Assembly (NCBI RefSeq): GCF_002931555.1
Contig: NZ_PSTZ01000002.1
Span: 1 to 64,000 of the forward strand
Direction of reading: 5' to 3'
DNA length: 64,000 bases
Origin: Pseudoclavibacter sp. RFBB5
GTDB taxonomy: Bacteria; Actinomycetota; Actinomycetes; Actinomycetales; Microbacteriaceae
In this document: piece by piece, positions 7,816 through 16,819 of the stretch
Layout of the letters: every line of letters begins with the position of its first letter
Position numbering within the stretch: the stretch's first letter is position 1
The notes under the pieces: model-generated
Told to the model about the DNA's origin: nothing
Seen by the model: the letters and a program-made list of their open reading frames with translations, nothing else
Database searches by the model: none
Made by a program: the position numbers and the translations under genes

Positions 7816-9498
7816 GTGGACCTGACCCTGACGAACGGCAGATTCTTCACCGCCAACGAGGCCGCTCCATGGGCGAGTGCAGTCGTCATCCGTGACGGCA
7901 GGATCGCGGAGGTACTGGATAAGGACACCCCGGCGCCACCAGCGGGCGCGCATCAGATCCACGACCTGGGCGGACGACTCGTGCTGCCCGGTCTGATCGA
8001 TGCCCACACCCACCCCAGCGGCGTCGCGAAGAGCGCCTGGCACGTCTCCCTCCCGCAGACGGACGACGTGGATGCGATCCTCGCCTTCATCCGCAAACAC
8101 GGCGAGCAGCACCCCAAGGAGGAGGCGCCGTACCTGTTCTTCGAGTACTACCCGAGCACGCTGTTCGCGGGAAGCGCCCCGACGAAGGAGCTCCTCGACT
8201 CGGCGATCAGCGACCGCCCCGTGCTCTGCCAGGACTTCAGCGACCACGCGCACTGGGTCAACTCGAAGATGCTCGAGCTGCTCGAGGTCGACGAGCACAC
8301 GCCAGACCCCGTGCCTGGCCTCGAGATGTTCGTCCGTGACGCACAGGGCGTGCCGACGGGGCACATCCTCGAGTTCGCGCACCTCCGCTTCATCGACCGC
8401 CTGTACGACTCCATCGGGTGGCGCCCACCAGAGGAGCTGACCGCCGAGAGCCTGAAGCCGTTCTTCGACTTCATGACGCGGCACGGCGTCACGTCCCTCT
8501 TCGAGGCGCTCATCGAGGACGAGGATGTGCTCCCGGCGCTCCGCGAGCTCCACCGGCGCGGCGAACTGCACTCCAGGTACGAAGGCGCCGTTCGATTCCG
8601 CACCCTCGCCGACCTCCCCGACGCGATCGAACGAGCCCAGCGCCTCGACCGCGAGCACGGCACGGATCACATCCGCGTGCGCACGCTCAAGCTCTTCCTC
8701 GACGGCACGAACGAGAGCGGGAACAGCGCGGTCCTCGCTCCGCTGGTCCACAACGACTCTGGCAGCCTCGGCGAGATGCAGATCGAGACCGACGAGCTCG
8801 TCAGCTGCCTGCTGCTGGCGAACGAGGCGGAGATCGACGTGCACATCCACATGGTCGGCGACCGCGCCTTCCGGGCTGGATGCGATGCCGTCGACGCCGC
8901 CAAGAAGTCGCTATCTGAGGCAGGCGAGGCCTGGCGGACCCAGGTGACGTTCGCCCACTGCGAGCTCATCGACCCGGCCGACATGCACCGACCTGCCGAG
9001 CTGGGCATCATCGTGAACTGGACGAACCACTGGTCCGCTGGGTACTTCGGCGAAGAAGCCAAGAGCTACCTCGGGGAGGAGCGCTGGAATCGGATGTACG
9101 ACTTCCGAGGCATCCTGCAGGCCGGAGCCTCGATGACCTTCGCGAGCGACGTGGTGACGAACTACGAACTCCATCGCGGCAACCCGTTCTTCGGCATGCA
9201 GGTGGCAGCGACCCGGGTCGACCCGGAACTGCCGCTCGACCCCGATCGCTACCCGGGGAGTGTCCGGCCCAGCAGCGATTCGCGCTTCGATGTCACGGCG
9301 CTCCTGCGCGGGCACACCATCGAGGCGGCGCGGCAGCTCCGGATCGATGACCGGGTCGGGTCTCTCGAGGTCGGGAAGGACGCGAACCTCGTTGTCCTCG
9401 ACAGGGACCTCTTCGACGTGGAGCTCGATCAGCTCGGTCAGATGAGCCCGTCGGCGGTCCTGTTCGAAGGAGAGCTGGCCTTCGGTTCGCTCACCTAG
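7816..9498 (+). CDS. YtcJ-like amidohydrolase (amidohydrolase family 3)
   Basis: 560 aa. Metal-binding motif VLPGLIDAHTHPSG (His64, His66), later His residues in DVHIHMVGDRAF and VTFAHCELIDP, and the conserved FASDVVTNYELHRGNPFFGM segment place it in the amidohydrolase 3/YtcJ family of zinc-dependent deacylases/deformylases. GTG at 7816 is chosen because AAGGAG lies eight bases upstream and the product then begins at the usual beta-strand (MDLTLTNGRFFTANEA). Divergent from the permease at 6265-7668. The amide substrate is unknown. Confidence 0.85.
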   Translation: MDLTLTNGRFFTANEAAPWASAVVIRDGRIAEVLDKDTPAPPAGAHQIHDLGGRLVLPGLIDAHTHPSGVAKSAWHVSLPQTDDVDAILAFIRKHGEQHPKEEAPYLFFEYYPSTLFAGSAPTKELLDSAISDRPVLCQDFSDHAHWVNSKMLELLEVDEHTPDPVPGLEMFVRDAQGVPTGHILEFAHLRFIDRLYDSIGWRPPEELTAESLKPFFDFMTRHGVTSLFEALIEDEDVLPALRELHRRGELHSRYEGAVRFRTLADLPDAIERAQRLDREHGTDHIRVRTLKLFLDGTNESGNSAVLAPLVHNDSGSLGEMQIETDELVSCLLLANEAEIDVHIHMVGDRAFRAGCDAVDAAKKSLSEAGEAWRTQVTFAHCELIDPADMHRPAELGIIVNWTNHWSAGYFGEEAKSYLGEERWNRMYDFRGILQAGASMTFASDVVTNYELHRGNPFFGMQVAATRVDPELPLDPDRYPGSVRPSSDSRFDVTALLRGHTIEAARQLRIDDRVGSLEVGKDANLVVLDRDLFDVELDQLGQMSPSAVLFEGELAFGSLT

Positions 9499-9507
9499 GC
9501 ACTCATC

Positions 9508-10422
9508 TCACTGCTCAGGGATGATCGAGGCCCCGAGACGCTCTTCGACCTGCGTCCAGACATGACGACCGAGCTCTGGACTGAGGCTCGTCGGCACCGG
9601 CGATGCGAGGATCGGTGTGCCGGTGGCTCCCGTGCGCGGTCCGAAGTAGGCCTCAGCTGGAAGCACGGGCGCAGTCATCGCCGCGATCGCTGGTTGCGCA
9701 GCCACGTCCTTGCCCTGCGCGACCTTCGAGAACACCGGACCCATGACCGTCGCGAGTGCGCGGACAACCGCGGGTCGCTGATGCAGCGGTGGCCGATCCG
9801 GCGTCAGCGCGTCGATGGCGGAGCCGGGGTGGCTGACGATCGATCTGACCGGCGAGCCGCCCCCGATGAGCCGCCTGTCGAGCTCGAACCCCAGGATCTC
9901 TGCCGCGTGCTTCGAGGCTGCGTAGGCGACTCGAGGGCGATAGGAGCCCGGAGTAAGCCAATCCTCCGCATCGAACGGGATCTTCCTCGTGAGGAAACTG
10001 CCCGTGCTGACGACCCGCGCCGCAGGTGCGCGCATGAGCGCAGGGAAGCTCAACCGCAGGAACTCAAGGTGGGCGAGGACGTTCACCCCGACAGTGGACT
10101 CCACCCCGAAGGGCCCTTCAACGTAGCTCGGGTGGGCGGCGATGACGCCGGCGTTCATCACGAGACCGTGCACGGGCTGGCCGGTGCCGACGCGCGATCC
10201 GGCCGCGCGAACGGATGCGAGGTCCGAGAGGTCGAGTTCGAGGTGACGGTGGCGGCCGGGCTCCGGGAAGAGCGCAATCGCGGTCTGCGCCCGTTCCGCG
10301 GACCGGGCTGCCACGATGATCTGCGCGCCGAGGCGTGCGAGCCCTTCAGCGATGAAGAATCCGATGCCGCTCGTCGCACCGGTGACAATGACCGACTGTC
10401 CTCCGAGTCGTGATGTGTTCAC
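9508..10422 (-). CDS. Short-chain dehydrogenase/reductase
   Basis: 304 aa classical-to-extended SDR. Cofactor loop TGATSGIG (residues 14-21), MNAGV (89-93), active Ser in VVSTGS (about 142) and YAASK (Tyr167, Lys171) are all present. The C-terminal 60 residues exceed the classical 250-aa core, as in retinol dehydrogenase-like bacterial SDRs. Divergent from the MarR gene at 10530 with several overlapping inverted repeats between, so it is probably the MarR target. The gene end is convergent with the amidohydrolase, 9 bases away. Confidence 0.85.
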   Translation of the reverse strand: MNTSRLGGQSVIVTGATSGIGFFIAEGLARLGAQIIVAARSAERAQTAIALFPEPGRHRHLELDLSDLASVRAAGSRVGTGQPVHGLVMNAGVIAAHPSYVEGPFGVESTVGVNVLAHLEFLRLSFPALMRAPAARVVSTGSFLTRKIPFDAEDWLTPGSYRPRVAYAASKHAAEILGFELDRRLIGGGSPVRSIVSHPGSAIDALTPDRPPLHQRPAVVRALATVMGPVFSKVAQGKDVAAQPAIAAMTAPVLPAEAYFGPRTGATGTPILASPVPTSLSPELGRHVWTQVEERLGASIIPEQ

Positions 10423-10465
10423 AGGTACGGCTCTCTGCTGAGGCGCGTTGGCGCGTTGATAATTC

Positions 10466-10524
10466 CTTCAAGTTCTGAAGTTACCGTAGCAGAAGCTTCA
10501 AGACTTGTAGCAAGTGCTAGCTTG
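10466..10524. promoter_or_regulatory. Cluster of inverted repeats between SDR and MarR genes
   Basis: Within the 107-base divergent gap lie CTTCA-5-TGAAG (10466-10480), GAAGCTTC (10492-10499), ACTTG-TAG-CAAGT (10503-10515) and CAAG-6-CTTG (10511-10524); the word CTTCAAG occurs at 10466 and 10496. Multiple phased sites of related sequence suggest a MarR operator array covering both promoters. Confidence 0.5.
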
Positions 10525-10529
10525 TCCAT

Positions 10530-10961
10530 ATGGAAGACGAACGCGCGCAGAAGCTGTCTGCAGCCCTCTTCGCCGTATACGACGTCGTCGCGCGCACCAA
10601 CGACGCCCTCGAACCAGCGCTCCGCGAGTTCGGGCTCACCGCAGGCACCGCTCATCTCCTCTGGGTGGTCGACCCCGACGCCCCCTCGCCGTCGATGCGC
10701 ACGGCCGCCGAACGGACGCACTGCACCCCACAGAACGTGACCTTCATGTGCCACCAGCTCGAAGCCAAAGGCCTCGTCACTCGAAAACCGTCCCCCACCG
10801 ATCTTCGACAGCGTGTCATCGAACTCACCCCACAGGGGCTCGCAGCCCGCGAAGCGATCGTCGGGCTCGCCTCGACCCGCTCACCGCTCGCCGCCGTCGA
10901 TGAGGCCGACCTCACGAGGATCACCGAGCTCCTCAGAAGCGCACCTTCGCGCTCGGCCTGA
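10530..10961 (+). CDS. MarR-family transcriptional regulator
   Basis: 143 aa. Winged HTH with MRTAAERTHCTPQNVTFMCH, QLEAKGLVTRKPSPTDLRQR and VIELTPQG, in the order normal for MarR. The DLRQR wing matches the DxRxxx wing of the family. Divergent from the SDR gene; likely represses it and itself through the repeats at 10466-10524. A Cys in the recognition region (THCTPQ) could be redox sensitive, but this is speculation. Confidence 0.85.
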   Translation: MEDERAQKLSAALFAVYDVVARTNDALEPALREFGLTAGTAHLLWVVDPDAPSPSMRTAAERTHCTPQNVTFMCHQLEAKGLVTRKPSPTDLRQRVIELTPQGLAAREAIVGLASTRSPLAAVDEADLTRITELLRSAPSRSA

Positions 10962-11008
10962 CTCGCCCGCACGGAAAGGCATGAGCATGCCCCTCGGACT
11001 CGTGCCGA

Positions 11009-11926
11009 TCAGTAGAGCTCGAGAGCCAGCTCCTGCGCCAGCTCCATGCTCCGCCAGCGTGCAGGGGAGAAGTCGTACGGCATCATCTGCACGGCCTCGA
11101 CGAGGCTTGTCCCGCGCGCTGCACCGGCATCTTCGGCGGTGCCCTCGGCGCCCTCGTCGTCATCGGCAGGAGCAGGATGCGACTCTTCCCAGGCGTCGAA
11201 CCGGTCGTTGTCAGCCTGCGCCAGGCCGGAGGTCTCGATGACCTCGTTGAGCTTGGCCTCGAAAGCGGCCCGTTCGGCGGCCACCTCCGCCACGCGAGGG
11301 TCGTCGACGGCGACCGTGTTGTCGAGCGCCTCTTCGGCGGCGTCGACCCGGTCACACTCGCGCCGAAGGCCCGGGTGAGTGGCGAGGGCGATGAATCGCG
11401 ACGCCTGGACGGATGCGCCGAGCACGCCGAAGATCCGCTCCGTCACGAGCAGGGAGTCCAGGTCGTCCTGCCGCAGGGCACCCTCGGGAAGGCCCGCGAG
11501 GCGGTCACTCACGACATCGGAGAGCAGACCCAACCTGCTGCCCTGCGCACGCATACGCTGCACGGCGATCCGCTGCTGCTCGAGTTCCACCTGCCGGACG
11601 ACGAGAGACTCCTCCAGTCGCTCAAGGATGCGCGCGACGTCGCCACCCTCCTCGCCACTGCCACTGTCGGCGGAGTCGGAGTCGCCCGCGTCAGCGAAGG
11701 CGTCGCGGATATCGTCGAGGGCGATGCCAGCGTCGGCCATCCGGCGGATCCAGAGCAGCTGGATCATCTCGTCGTAGCCGTAACGACGCCGGTCGTCGCT
11801 CCCTCGCTCGGGCTCCGGAAGCAGGCCGATCTGGTGGTAGTGACGAATCGCGCGCGGCGTGGTGCCGACGAACTTGGCGGCACCCCCGATCGTGACCTGG
11901 CGCGGCGGGATGAACGACGAGAACAT
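11009..11926 (-). CDS. MerR-family regulator with long C-terminal domain
   Basis: 305 aa. The MerR HTH is at residues about 10-60 (VTIGGAAKFVGTTPRAIRHY, YGYDEMIQLLWIRRMADAGI). The following acidic Asp/Ser/Gly-rich linker and a roughly 180-residue helical domain exceed usual MerR length and resemble no metal-binding tail (no conserved Cys pair). Start at MFSSFIPP is favoured by AGGAAGG nine bases upstream. It ends convergent with the MarR gene. Similar long MerR proteins occur in other actinobacteria; effector unknown. Confidence 0.8.
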   Translation of the reverse strand: MFSSFIPPRQVTIGGAAKFVGTTPRAIRHYHQIGLLPEPERGSDDRRRYGYDEMIQLLWIRRMADAGIALDDIRDAFADAGDSDSADSGSGEEGGDVARILERLEESLVVRQVELEQQRIAVQRMRAQGSRLGLLSDVVSDRLAGLPEGALRQDDLDSLLVTERIFGVLGASVQASRFIALATHPGLRRECDRVDAAEEALDNTVAVDDPRVAEVAAERAAFEAKLNEVIETSGLAQADNDRFDAWEESHPAPADDDEGAEGTAEDAGAARGTSLVEAVQMMPYDFSPARWRSMELAQELALELY

Positions 11927-12044
11927 GTGCGGCCTTCCTCTGGGTGGGCGGGATTGCATCCACTGCACCACATGACGCTACGGAAGCTGCAAGTCCGCGC
12001 TCGAGGTGACGGACCATCGTGCCGCGGACGACGGGTCTAGAATG

Positions 12045-12055
12045 AGAACTGTTCT
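12045..12055. promoter_or_regulatory. Palindrome upstream of GntR/ABC operon
   Basis: AGAAC-T-GTTCT, a perfect 5-bp inverted repeat, lies 34 bases before the GntR start in an AT-rich promoter-like stretch (12041-12080). Candidate YtrA-type GntR operator for autoregulation. Confidence 0.35.
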
Positions 12056-12088
12056 GGTGTTATGGTGTTTATGTACAGTGGAGTTCGC

Positions 12089-12469
12089 ATGCGGAAAGTA
12101 CTGATCTCGACAAGCGCCTCGGCGCCCATCTACGAGCAGATCAAGACGCAGGTACGGTCGGCGATCCTGTCCGGAGACGTGGCGGCGGGCGAGACGTTGC
12201 CGTCACTGCGCCAGCTTGCTGCAGATCTCCGAGTGAGTGTCATCACGGTGACACGCGCCTACAACGACCTCGTCCACGAGGGCCTGGTCCGCAACGAGCA
12301 CGGCCGCGGATTCGTCGTGCTGGAGGTCGACCCCACGATCGCCTCCGGAGCCCTGGAGCAGCGAGTCGCCGCCGCACTGCAGGAGCTGCTCATCGCAGCC
12401 CGAAGCGCCCACATCGACATCGACGAAATGCACCGACGCCTCGATGAGGCTTGGAGGAACAATGACTGA
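12089..12469 (+). CDS. GntR-family regulator, YtrA subfamily
   Basis: 126 aa. The winged HTH begins APIYEQIKTQVRSAILSGDV and continues LPSLRQLAADLRVSVITVTR; a short C-terminal tail of about 50 residues marks the YtrA subfamily, which almost always represses a linked ABC transporter. Exactly that follows: the ATPase gene starts inside its last codons (12462). Start chosen at MRKVLISTSASAP with GGAG eight bases upstream; an earlier ATG at 12062 lies within the promoter-like region. Confidence 0.85.
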   Translation: MRKVLISTSASAPIYEQIKTQVRSAILSGDVAAGETLPSLRQLAADLRVSVITVTRAYNDLVHEGLVRNEHGRGFVVLEVDPTIASGALEQRVAAALQELLIAARSAHIDIDEMHRRLDEAWRNND

Positions 12470-13310
12470 CGACGCAGCGCAGATCACGGACCTGCGCATC
12501 ACCCGCCCCGACTTCACGGTCGAGGACATCTCATTCACCATTCCACGCGGTTCCGTGGTCGGACTCGTCGGCCCGAACGGCGCCGGGAAGACCACGATCA
12601 TCCGCTCGCTGCTCGGCCTGATCACCCCCGATGCGGGACGCATCGAGGTGCTCGGCGGCCCCGCCGGCGCGAGCGCAGCCCTCGCGAAGACGGGCATCGT
12701 GCTGGACCGACCGACGGCCGCCGAAGACTGGCACGTGACCTCGCTCGGCCGCAGGCTCGCGCCGTTCTACCCGAGGTGGGACCACACCCGCTTCGCGCAG
12801 CTGCTCGAGCAGTTCGCCATCCCACAGAAGCGACGAGTCGGTGAGCTCTCGCGAGGCCAGGGCGTGAAGCTCGCACTCTCGTGCGCACTGGCCCAGCGAC
12901 CCGAACTCCTCATCCTCGACGAGCCCTCGAGCGGCCTCGACCCGGCATCACGGCGAGAGATCACCGACGTGATCCGCGAGTTCATGGTCGACCCGCAGCA
13001 CGCAGTGCTGTTCTCGACGCACATCACGACCGACCTCGACGAGCTCGCCGACGACCTCATCGTGCTCGTGGGCGGGCGCATCGCGCACCGCGGCCCACTC
13101 CCCGACGTCAAGGAGAGCTTCGCCATCGCGCGCGGCACGGGAACGGTACCCGCGAGCGCCCTCGGCCCCCAGCACACCGGCCAGGGATGGTCCGCGCTCA
13201 TCCGCGTGGACGACTCCCCGCTGTACGGACCTGAGGTCGTGATCGACGAGGCGACCATCGACGACATCATCATCCACCTGAACGCCGCGCACGAGGAGGC
13301 AACAGCATGA
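12462..13310 (+). CDS. ABC exporter ATP-binding protein
   Basis: 282 aa. Walker A GPNGAGKT, signature LSRGQGVKLALSCAL (a variant of LSGGQ), Walker B LLILDEPSSGLDP and switch His in STHITTDLDELAD are all present. Belongs to the YtrB/CcmA-like exporters controlled by GntR YtrA regulators. It overlaps the regulator by 8 bases and the permease by 4, so the three form one operon. Substrate unknown; family precedents include peptide antibiotics. Confidence 0.9.
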   Translation: MTDDAAQITDLRITRPDFTVEDISFTIPRGSVVGLVGPNGAGKTTIIRSLLGLITPDAGRIEVLGGPAGASAALAKTGIVLDRPTAAEDWHVTSLGRRLAPFYPRWDHTRFAQLLEQFAIPQKRRVGELSRGQGVKLALSCALAQRPELLILDEPSSGLDPASRREITDVIREFMVDPQHAVLFSTHITTDLDELADDLIVLVGGRIAHRGPLPDVKESFAIARGTGTVPASALGPQHTGQGWSALIRVDDSPLYGPEVVIDEATIDDIIIHLNAAHEEATA

Positions 13311-13945
13311 CGCTCGCATTCACTCGCTTCGACCTGATGTCGTGGGCCGTCAAGAAGCAGACGCTCCTGCTGCTCGCGTTCATCGCCCTCGTCGGCATCG
13401 TGCTCCCGGTACCGGGAATGGCGATCGCCGCATCCGCGCTCGTCACCTCACTCATCCTGTCCGCCCCATTCCTGGGCGATGAACGCGATCGACTCGACAC
13501 GCTCTACGGAGTGCTCCCGATCTCGCGGAGCTCAGTCGTCGTCGGCCGCGCGGTCGCAGTGCTCCTGTACGGCCTCGCCGCCGTCGCCGTCGCGACCGTC
13601 GTGACCTTCGTCATGGCGTTGGTGCGCAACCGCGAGCTCGCGCCAGAGCTCCTCATCGTGAGCTACGCGGCGGCGTTCGCGATCGTCGGCCTGGCGGTCG
13701 GCGTGCAGCTCCCCGTGCTCTTCCGCGTCGGCTACACCCGCGGACGCTTCATGGTCTACGCGCCGGTGATCGTCATCGCGGGTGGAGCCTGGGTGGGCCA
13801 GGCCGCCGGCATCCTCGGCGACCAGACGTTCTCCGCACTGCCCCTCGAGGGTGTCGTCGCCGCGTGCGCCGCCATCGGCGTCATCGGCATCACCGTCGGC
13901 ACGGGCCTCGCTGTGCGGTTCTACCGAGCGCGCGAACTGCGCTGA
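13307..13945 (+). CDS. ABC-2 type membrane permease
   Basis: 212 aa with six hydrophobic segments and the conserved motif DERDRLDTLYGVLPISRSS after TM2, characteristic of the ABC-2 permeases (DUF3021/ABC2_membrane_5-like) that pair with YtrB-type ATPases. ATG overlaps the ATPase stop by 4 bases. Presumably a homodimer completing the exporter. Confidence 0.85.
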   Translation: MTLAFTRFDLMSWAVKKQTLLLLAFIALVGIVLPVPGMAIAASALVTSLILSAPFLGDERDRLDTLYGVLPISRSSVVVGRAVAVLLYGLAAVAVATVVTFVMALVRNRELAPELLIVSYAAAFAIVGLAVGVQLPVLFRVGYTRGRFMVYAPVIVIAGGAWVGQAAGILGDQTFSALPLEGVVAACAAIGVIGITVGTGLAVRFYRARELR

Positions 13946-13965
13946 CCCGGCCCGCCCCACACGCC

Positions 13966-14008
13966 ATGCATTGCAATACCTTGCATTGCAAAGTAAAGTG
14001 CAATGCAT
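13966..14008. promoter_or_regulatory. PadR operator: three TGCATTGCA-type sites
   Basis: ATGCATTGCA at 13966-13975 and its exact inverse at 13999-14008 frame a third TGCATTGCA at 13982-13990, giving nested inverted repeats. The last site covers the PadR ATG at 14007, a strong hint of autorepression. PadR proteins bind spaced ATGY...RCAT dyads, which fits. Confidence 0.65.
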
Positions 14009-14399
14009 GACAACCTCAGTCGGTGCGCAACTTCGCAAGGGTGTCGTCGAGTACTGCGTCCTCGGACTCCTCCAACAGGGGCCCATGTACGGGTGGCTGA
14101 TCTCAGAACGACTGGTCTCCCTCGGGCTCATCGGCAGCATCGGAACGCTCTACCCGTTGATGACTCGCCTGCGCGAGCGCGGGCTGATCGCCGCGCACGC
14201 CGACGACTCCGACTCGGCGCGCCCACGGAAGTACTACGCACTCACCAGCCAAGGGCATGCCGAGCTGGAGCAGTTCCGATCCCAGTGGGCACCGTTCGCC
14301 TCCGCCGTGGAGGAAGTCACCCAACCACGCACGACCACGACCACGACCACGACCGACAGCATCGGCTCGCGCGATCAGACGGAAGCAGGAGACCAATGA
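14007..14399 (+). CDS. PadR-family transcriptional regulator
   Basis: 130 aa. PadR winged helix: GVVEYCVLGLLQQGPMYGWL, then LYPLMTRLRERGLI and RKYYALTSQGHAELEQF. The C-terminal tail has a run of eight or so Thr codons from an ACGACC hexamer array near 14328-14357, a possible slippage site. Its stop overlaps the ATG of the HAAS protein. PadR-HAAS pairs are a recurring two-gene regulatory unit in Gram-positive bacteria, in which the membrane protein may sequester or signal to the regulator; that mechanism is inference. Confidence 0.85.
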   Translation: MTTSVGAQLRKGVVEYCVLGLLQQGPMYGWLISERLVSLGLIGSIGTLYPLMTRLRERGLIAAHADDSDSARPRKYYALTSQGHAELEQFRSQWAPFASAVEEVTQPRTTTTTTTTDSIGSRDQTEAGDQ

Positions 14400-14953
14400 A
14401 GCCTTTCGAATCGCAGAACGAAGTCGCAGGCAGCTATCTGAAGGAACTCCAGACCGCGCTCCGCGACGGGGCACCCCAGGTCAGGGACGAAGTGCTCAAC
14501 GACATCGCGGACACGCTCCGCGGACTCGACGTCGACGAGACCCGAGTTCGCATCCGGGAGCTCGGGGCGCCAGGCACGATCGCCGCCGACGCCATGGCGG
14601 AGACGGCGTCGCTCGAAGACACCGGGCCGAGCCGCGCGTACCCGATCATCACGTCCGTCGCCCTCATTGTCGGCTGGTACCTGGTGCCGGTCCTCGGCTG
14701 GGTGGCCGGCCTCATCATGGTCGGCGCGAGCCAGCACTGGTCGTCGCGCGTGCGCAGGAACGGCATCCTCGCGTCCGTGGCCGTCATCGTCGTCTCGACG
14801 ATCGGGCTTTTCGCGTTCCGAGGGACAGACGCGTGGCTCGCCGGCGTCATCATCTTCAGCGTGCTGCCGTTCCTCGGCAACATCTTCGTCGCCGACTACC
14901 TCCGCCGCCGGTGGGCGCTGCCCGGCCAGGACCTGGTGTCGACCGCGCGATAG
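14396..14953 (+). CDS. HAAS-domain (DUF1700-like) membrane protein
   Basis: 185 aa. An N-terminal helical HAAS domain (residues about 1-75, YLKELQTALRDGAPQVRDEV and IREL.GAPGTIAADAMAE) is followed by three or four hydrophobic segments. AGGAG sits seven bases before the ATG, which overlaps the PadR stop. Functionally paired with the PadR protein. A second, broken HAAS gene lies at 16820-17099. Confidence 0.8.
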   Translation: MKPFESQNEVAGSYLKELQTALRDGAPQVRDEVLNDIADTLRGLDVDETRVRIRELGAPGTIAADAMAETASLEDTGPSRAYPIITSVALIVGWYLVPVLGWVAGLIMVGASQHWSSRVRRNGILASVAVIVVSTIGLFAFRGTDAWLAGVIIFSVLPFLGNIFVADYLRRRWALPGQDLVSTAR

Positions 14954-14962
14954 CCTGCCCGC

Positions 14963-15514
14963 ATGAGAGGCAGCACGCTCCGATGGGCGACCGAAGCGGA
15001 TGCGCGCGGTGTCGCGGTCGTGCATGTCGACTCGTGGCGGGCCGCGTACGTGGGCCTCATCCCCGCGGAGGTGCTGGCTGGCCTGAGCGTCGAGCAACGC
15101 TCAGAAGGCTGGAAGCGCTGGATCGCCGCATCGTCGCGCGGGGAGACCACGGACCTCGGCGCCGCGCGGCCGCACCGACTGCTCGTCGCCGAGGAAGGTG
15201 AGCGCATCGTCGGCTGGGTCGCGTTCGGACCCGGGAGAGACGCCGGTGAGGGTCACCGCGGTGAGCTCGGCGGCTTGTACGTGCATCCGGACCATTGGTC
15301 GACGGGGGTCGGCGCATCGCTCATCGGTCACGCCGAGACGGAACTCCGCACGGCCGGGCACACGGACGCCTACGCGTGGGTGCTGTCGGGCAACCAGCGC
15401 GCGATCAGCTTCTACGAGCGTCACGGCTGGCTCGCGGACGGCGCCAGCAAGATCGCAGACGAGGGCAGCGCACGCGCACTCGTCGAGCTGCGACACACGA
15501 AGCTCCTGCCGTAG
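14963..15514 (+). CDS. GNAT-family acetyltransferase
   Basis: 183 aa. GNAT fold: LRWATEADARGVAVVHVDSW at the N-terminus, then ELGGLYVHPDHWSTGVGASL (acetyl-CoA site, a degenerate Q/RxxGxG/A) and WVLSGNQRAISFYERHGW. Resembles acetyltransferases annotated as phosphinothricin/RimI-like; acceptor unknown. It starts 9 bases after the HAAS gene, so it may be co-transcribed with the PadR unit. Confidence 0.85.
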   Translation: MRGSTLRWATEADARGVAVVHVDSWRAAYVGLIPAEVLAGLSVEQRSEGWKRWIAASSRGETTDLGAARPHRLLVAEEGERIVGWVAFGPGRDAGEGHRGELGGLYVHPDHWSTGVGASLIGHAETELRTAGHTDAYAWVLSGNQRAISFYERHGWLADGASKIADEGSARALVELRHTKLLP

Positions 15515-15686
15515 GGCGCGCCTCGAACCGCGGCCCGCGCGCTCTCGCCGGAGGCCCAGGCCGTCACCGGCCGAGCCCGCGCCGTTTAGCTCCGCCACCG
15601 CCGTTCAACTAAGATCCTTGCTCGGAATTGCAAGCCCTGCCACGGGGTCGCCTGACGCCTCGTGCCGACCGAGCAAGGAGCCGGCC

Positions 15687-16799
15687 GTGCAGTCGCCCGA
15701 ATCGAAACTCACCCCGAGCAGCTACGGCGCGGTCCGCCGGACGAGCAAGGGAGACAAGCCTCCTCGGGTCACGCAGAGCTATAGCACCGTGTCGAAGGCG
15801 ATCCGCCAGCAGGGGCTCCTCGATCGCACGCTCGGGTTCTACGGTGCGCTCGCCGCGGGTCTCCTCGTCGCGCTCGCCGCCGCGATCGCCGGGTTCGTCC
15901 TGCTCGGTGACAGCTGGTTCCAGCTGCTCATCGCGGCGGAACTCGGGGTCATCTTCACCCAGTTCGCGTTCCTCGCGCACGAAGCATCCCACCGTCAGGT
16001 CCTGACCTCCGGCAGGGCGAACGACCGTCTCGGCCGGTTTCTTGCGGCCGGCATCGTCGGCATGAGCTACAGCTGGTGGATGACGAAGCACACGCGTCAC
16101 CACGCCAACCCCAACAAGAAGGGGAAGGATCCGGACATCGACTTCGACACGATCTCGTTCACGGAGGAGTCGGCTCGCGAGCAGCGTGGCCTGCTGGCGG
16201 TGATCACTCGCAAGCAGGGGTACCTGTTCTTCCCGCTGCTGACGTTCGAGGGGTACAACCTCCACTATCGGTCGATCAGGTCGCTGTTCGCGCGCGAGAA
16301 GATCACCGGCCGGTGGGTGGAGTTGACGATGATCGCGGTCCGTTTCGCGATCTACCTCGGCGCGATCTTCTGGATGCTCCCGCTCAGTTTGGCGGTCGCG
16401 TTCATCGCGGTGCAGATGGCGGTCTTCGGCGTCTACATGGGGGCGTCGTTCGCCCCCAACCACAAGGGCATGCCGCTCATCCCCGCCGACGTGAAGCTCG
16501 ACTTCTTCAGCAGGCAGGTGCTCACCTCGCGCAACATCCGAGGCGGCTGGTGGGCCAGCGCGCTCATGGGCGGGCTCAACTACCAGATCGAGCACCACCT
16601 CTTCCCCAGCATGCCCAGACCGCACCTTGCGCGCGCCCGCGAGATCATCCGCGACTACTGCGAAGCGCAGGACGTGCCGTACACCGAGACCTCGCTGCTG
16701 GAGTCGTACCGCATCGTGATCGAGTACCTCAACCGAGTCGGGCTGCAGGCTCGCGACCCGTTCGACTGCCCCGTCGCTGGCGACTTCCGGCGGCGGTAG
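15687..16799 (+). CDS. Membrane fatty-acid desaturase
   Basis: 370 aa. The three histidine boxes of acyl-lipid/acyl-CoA desaturases are present: HEASH (98-102), HTRHH (135-139) and QIEHH (300-304), with four hydrophobic segments around them; they bind the di-iron centre that introduces a double bond into acyl chains. GTG start at 15687 has AAGGAG six bases upstream. Q in the third box is typical of front-end (delta-6-like) desaturases and of actinobacterial relatives. A role in cold adaptation of membranes is plausible, but regulation is not visible; the electron donor is not encoded nearby. Confidence 0.9.
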   Translation: MQSPESKLTPSSYGAVRRTSKGDKPPRVTQSYSTVSKAIRQQGLLDRTLGFYGALAAGLLVALAAAIAGFVLLGDSWFQLLIAAELGVIFTQFAFLAHEASHRQVLTSGRANDRLGRFLAAGIVGMSYSWWMTKHTRHHANPNKKGKDPDIDFDTISFTEESAREQRGLLAVITRKQGYLFFPLLTFEGYNLHYRSIRSLFAREKITGRWVELTMIAVRFAIYLGAIFWMLPLSLAVAFIAVQMAVFGVYMGASFAPNHKGMPLIPADVKLDFFSRQVLTSRNIRGGWWASALMGGLNYQIEHHLFPSMPRPHLARAREIIRDYCEAQDVPYTETSLLESYRIVIEYLNRVGLQARDPFDCPVAGDFRRR

Positions 16800-16819
16800 G
16801 CGGAGGTAGGCGGAGGGGT

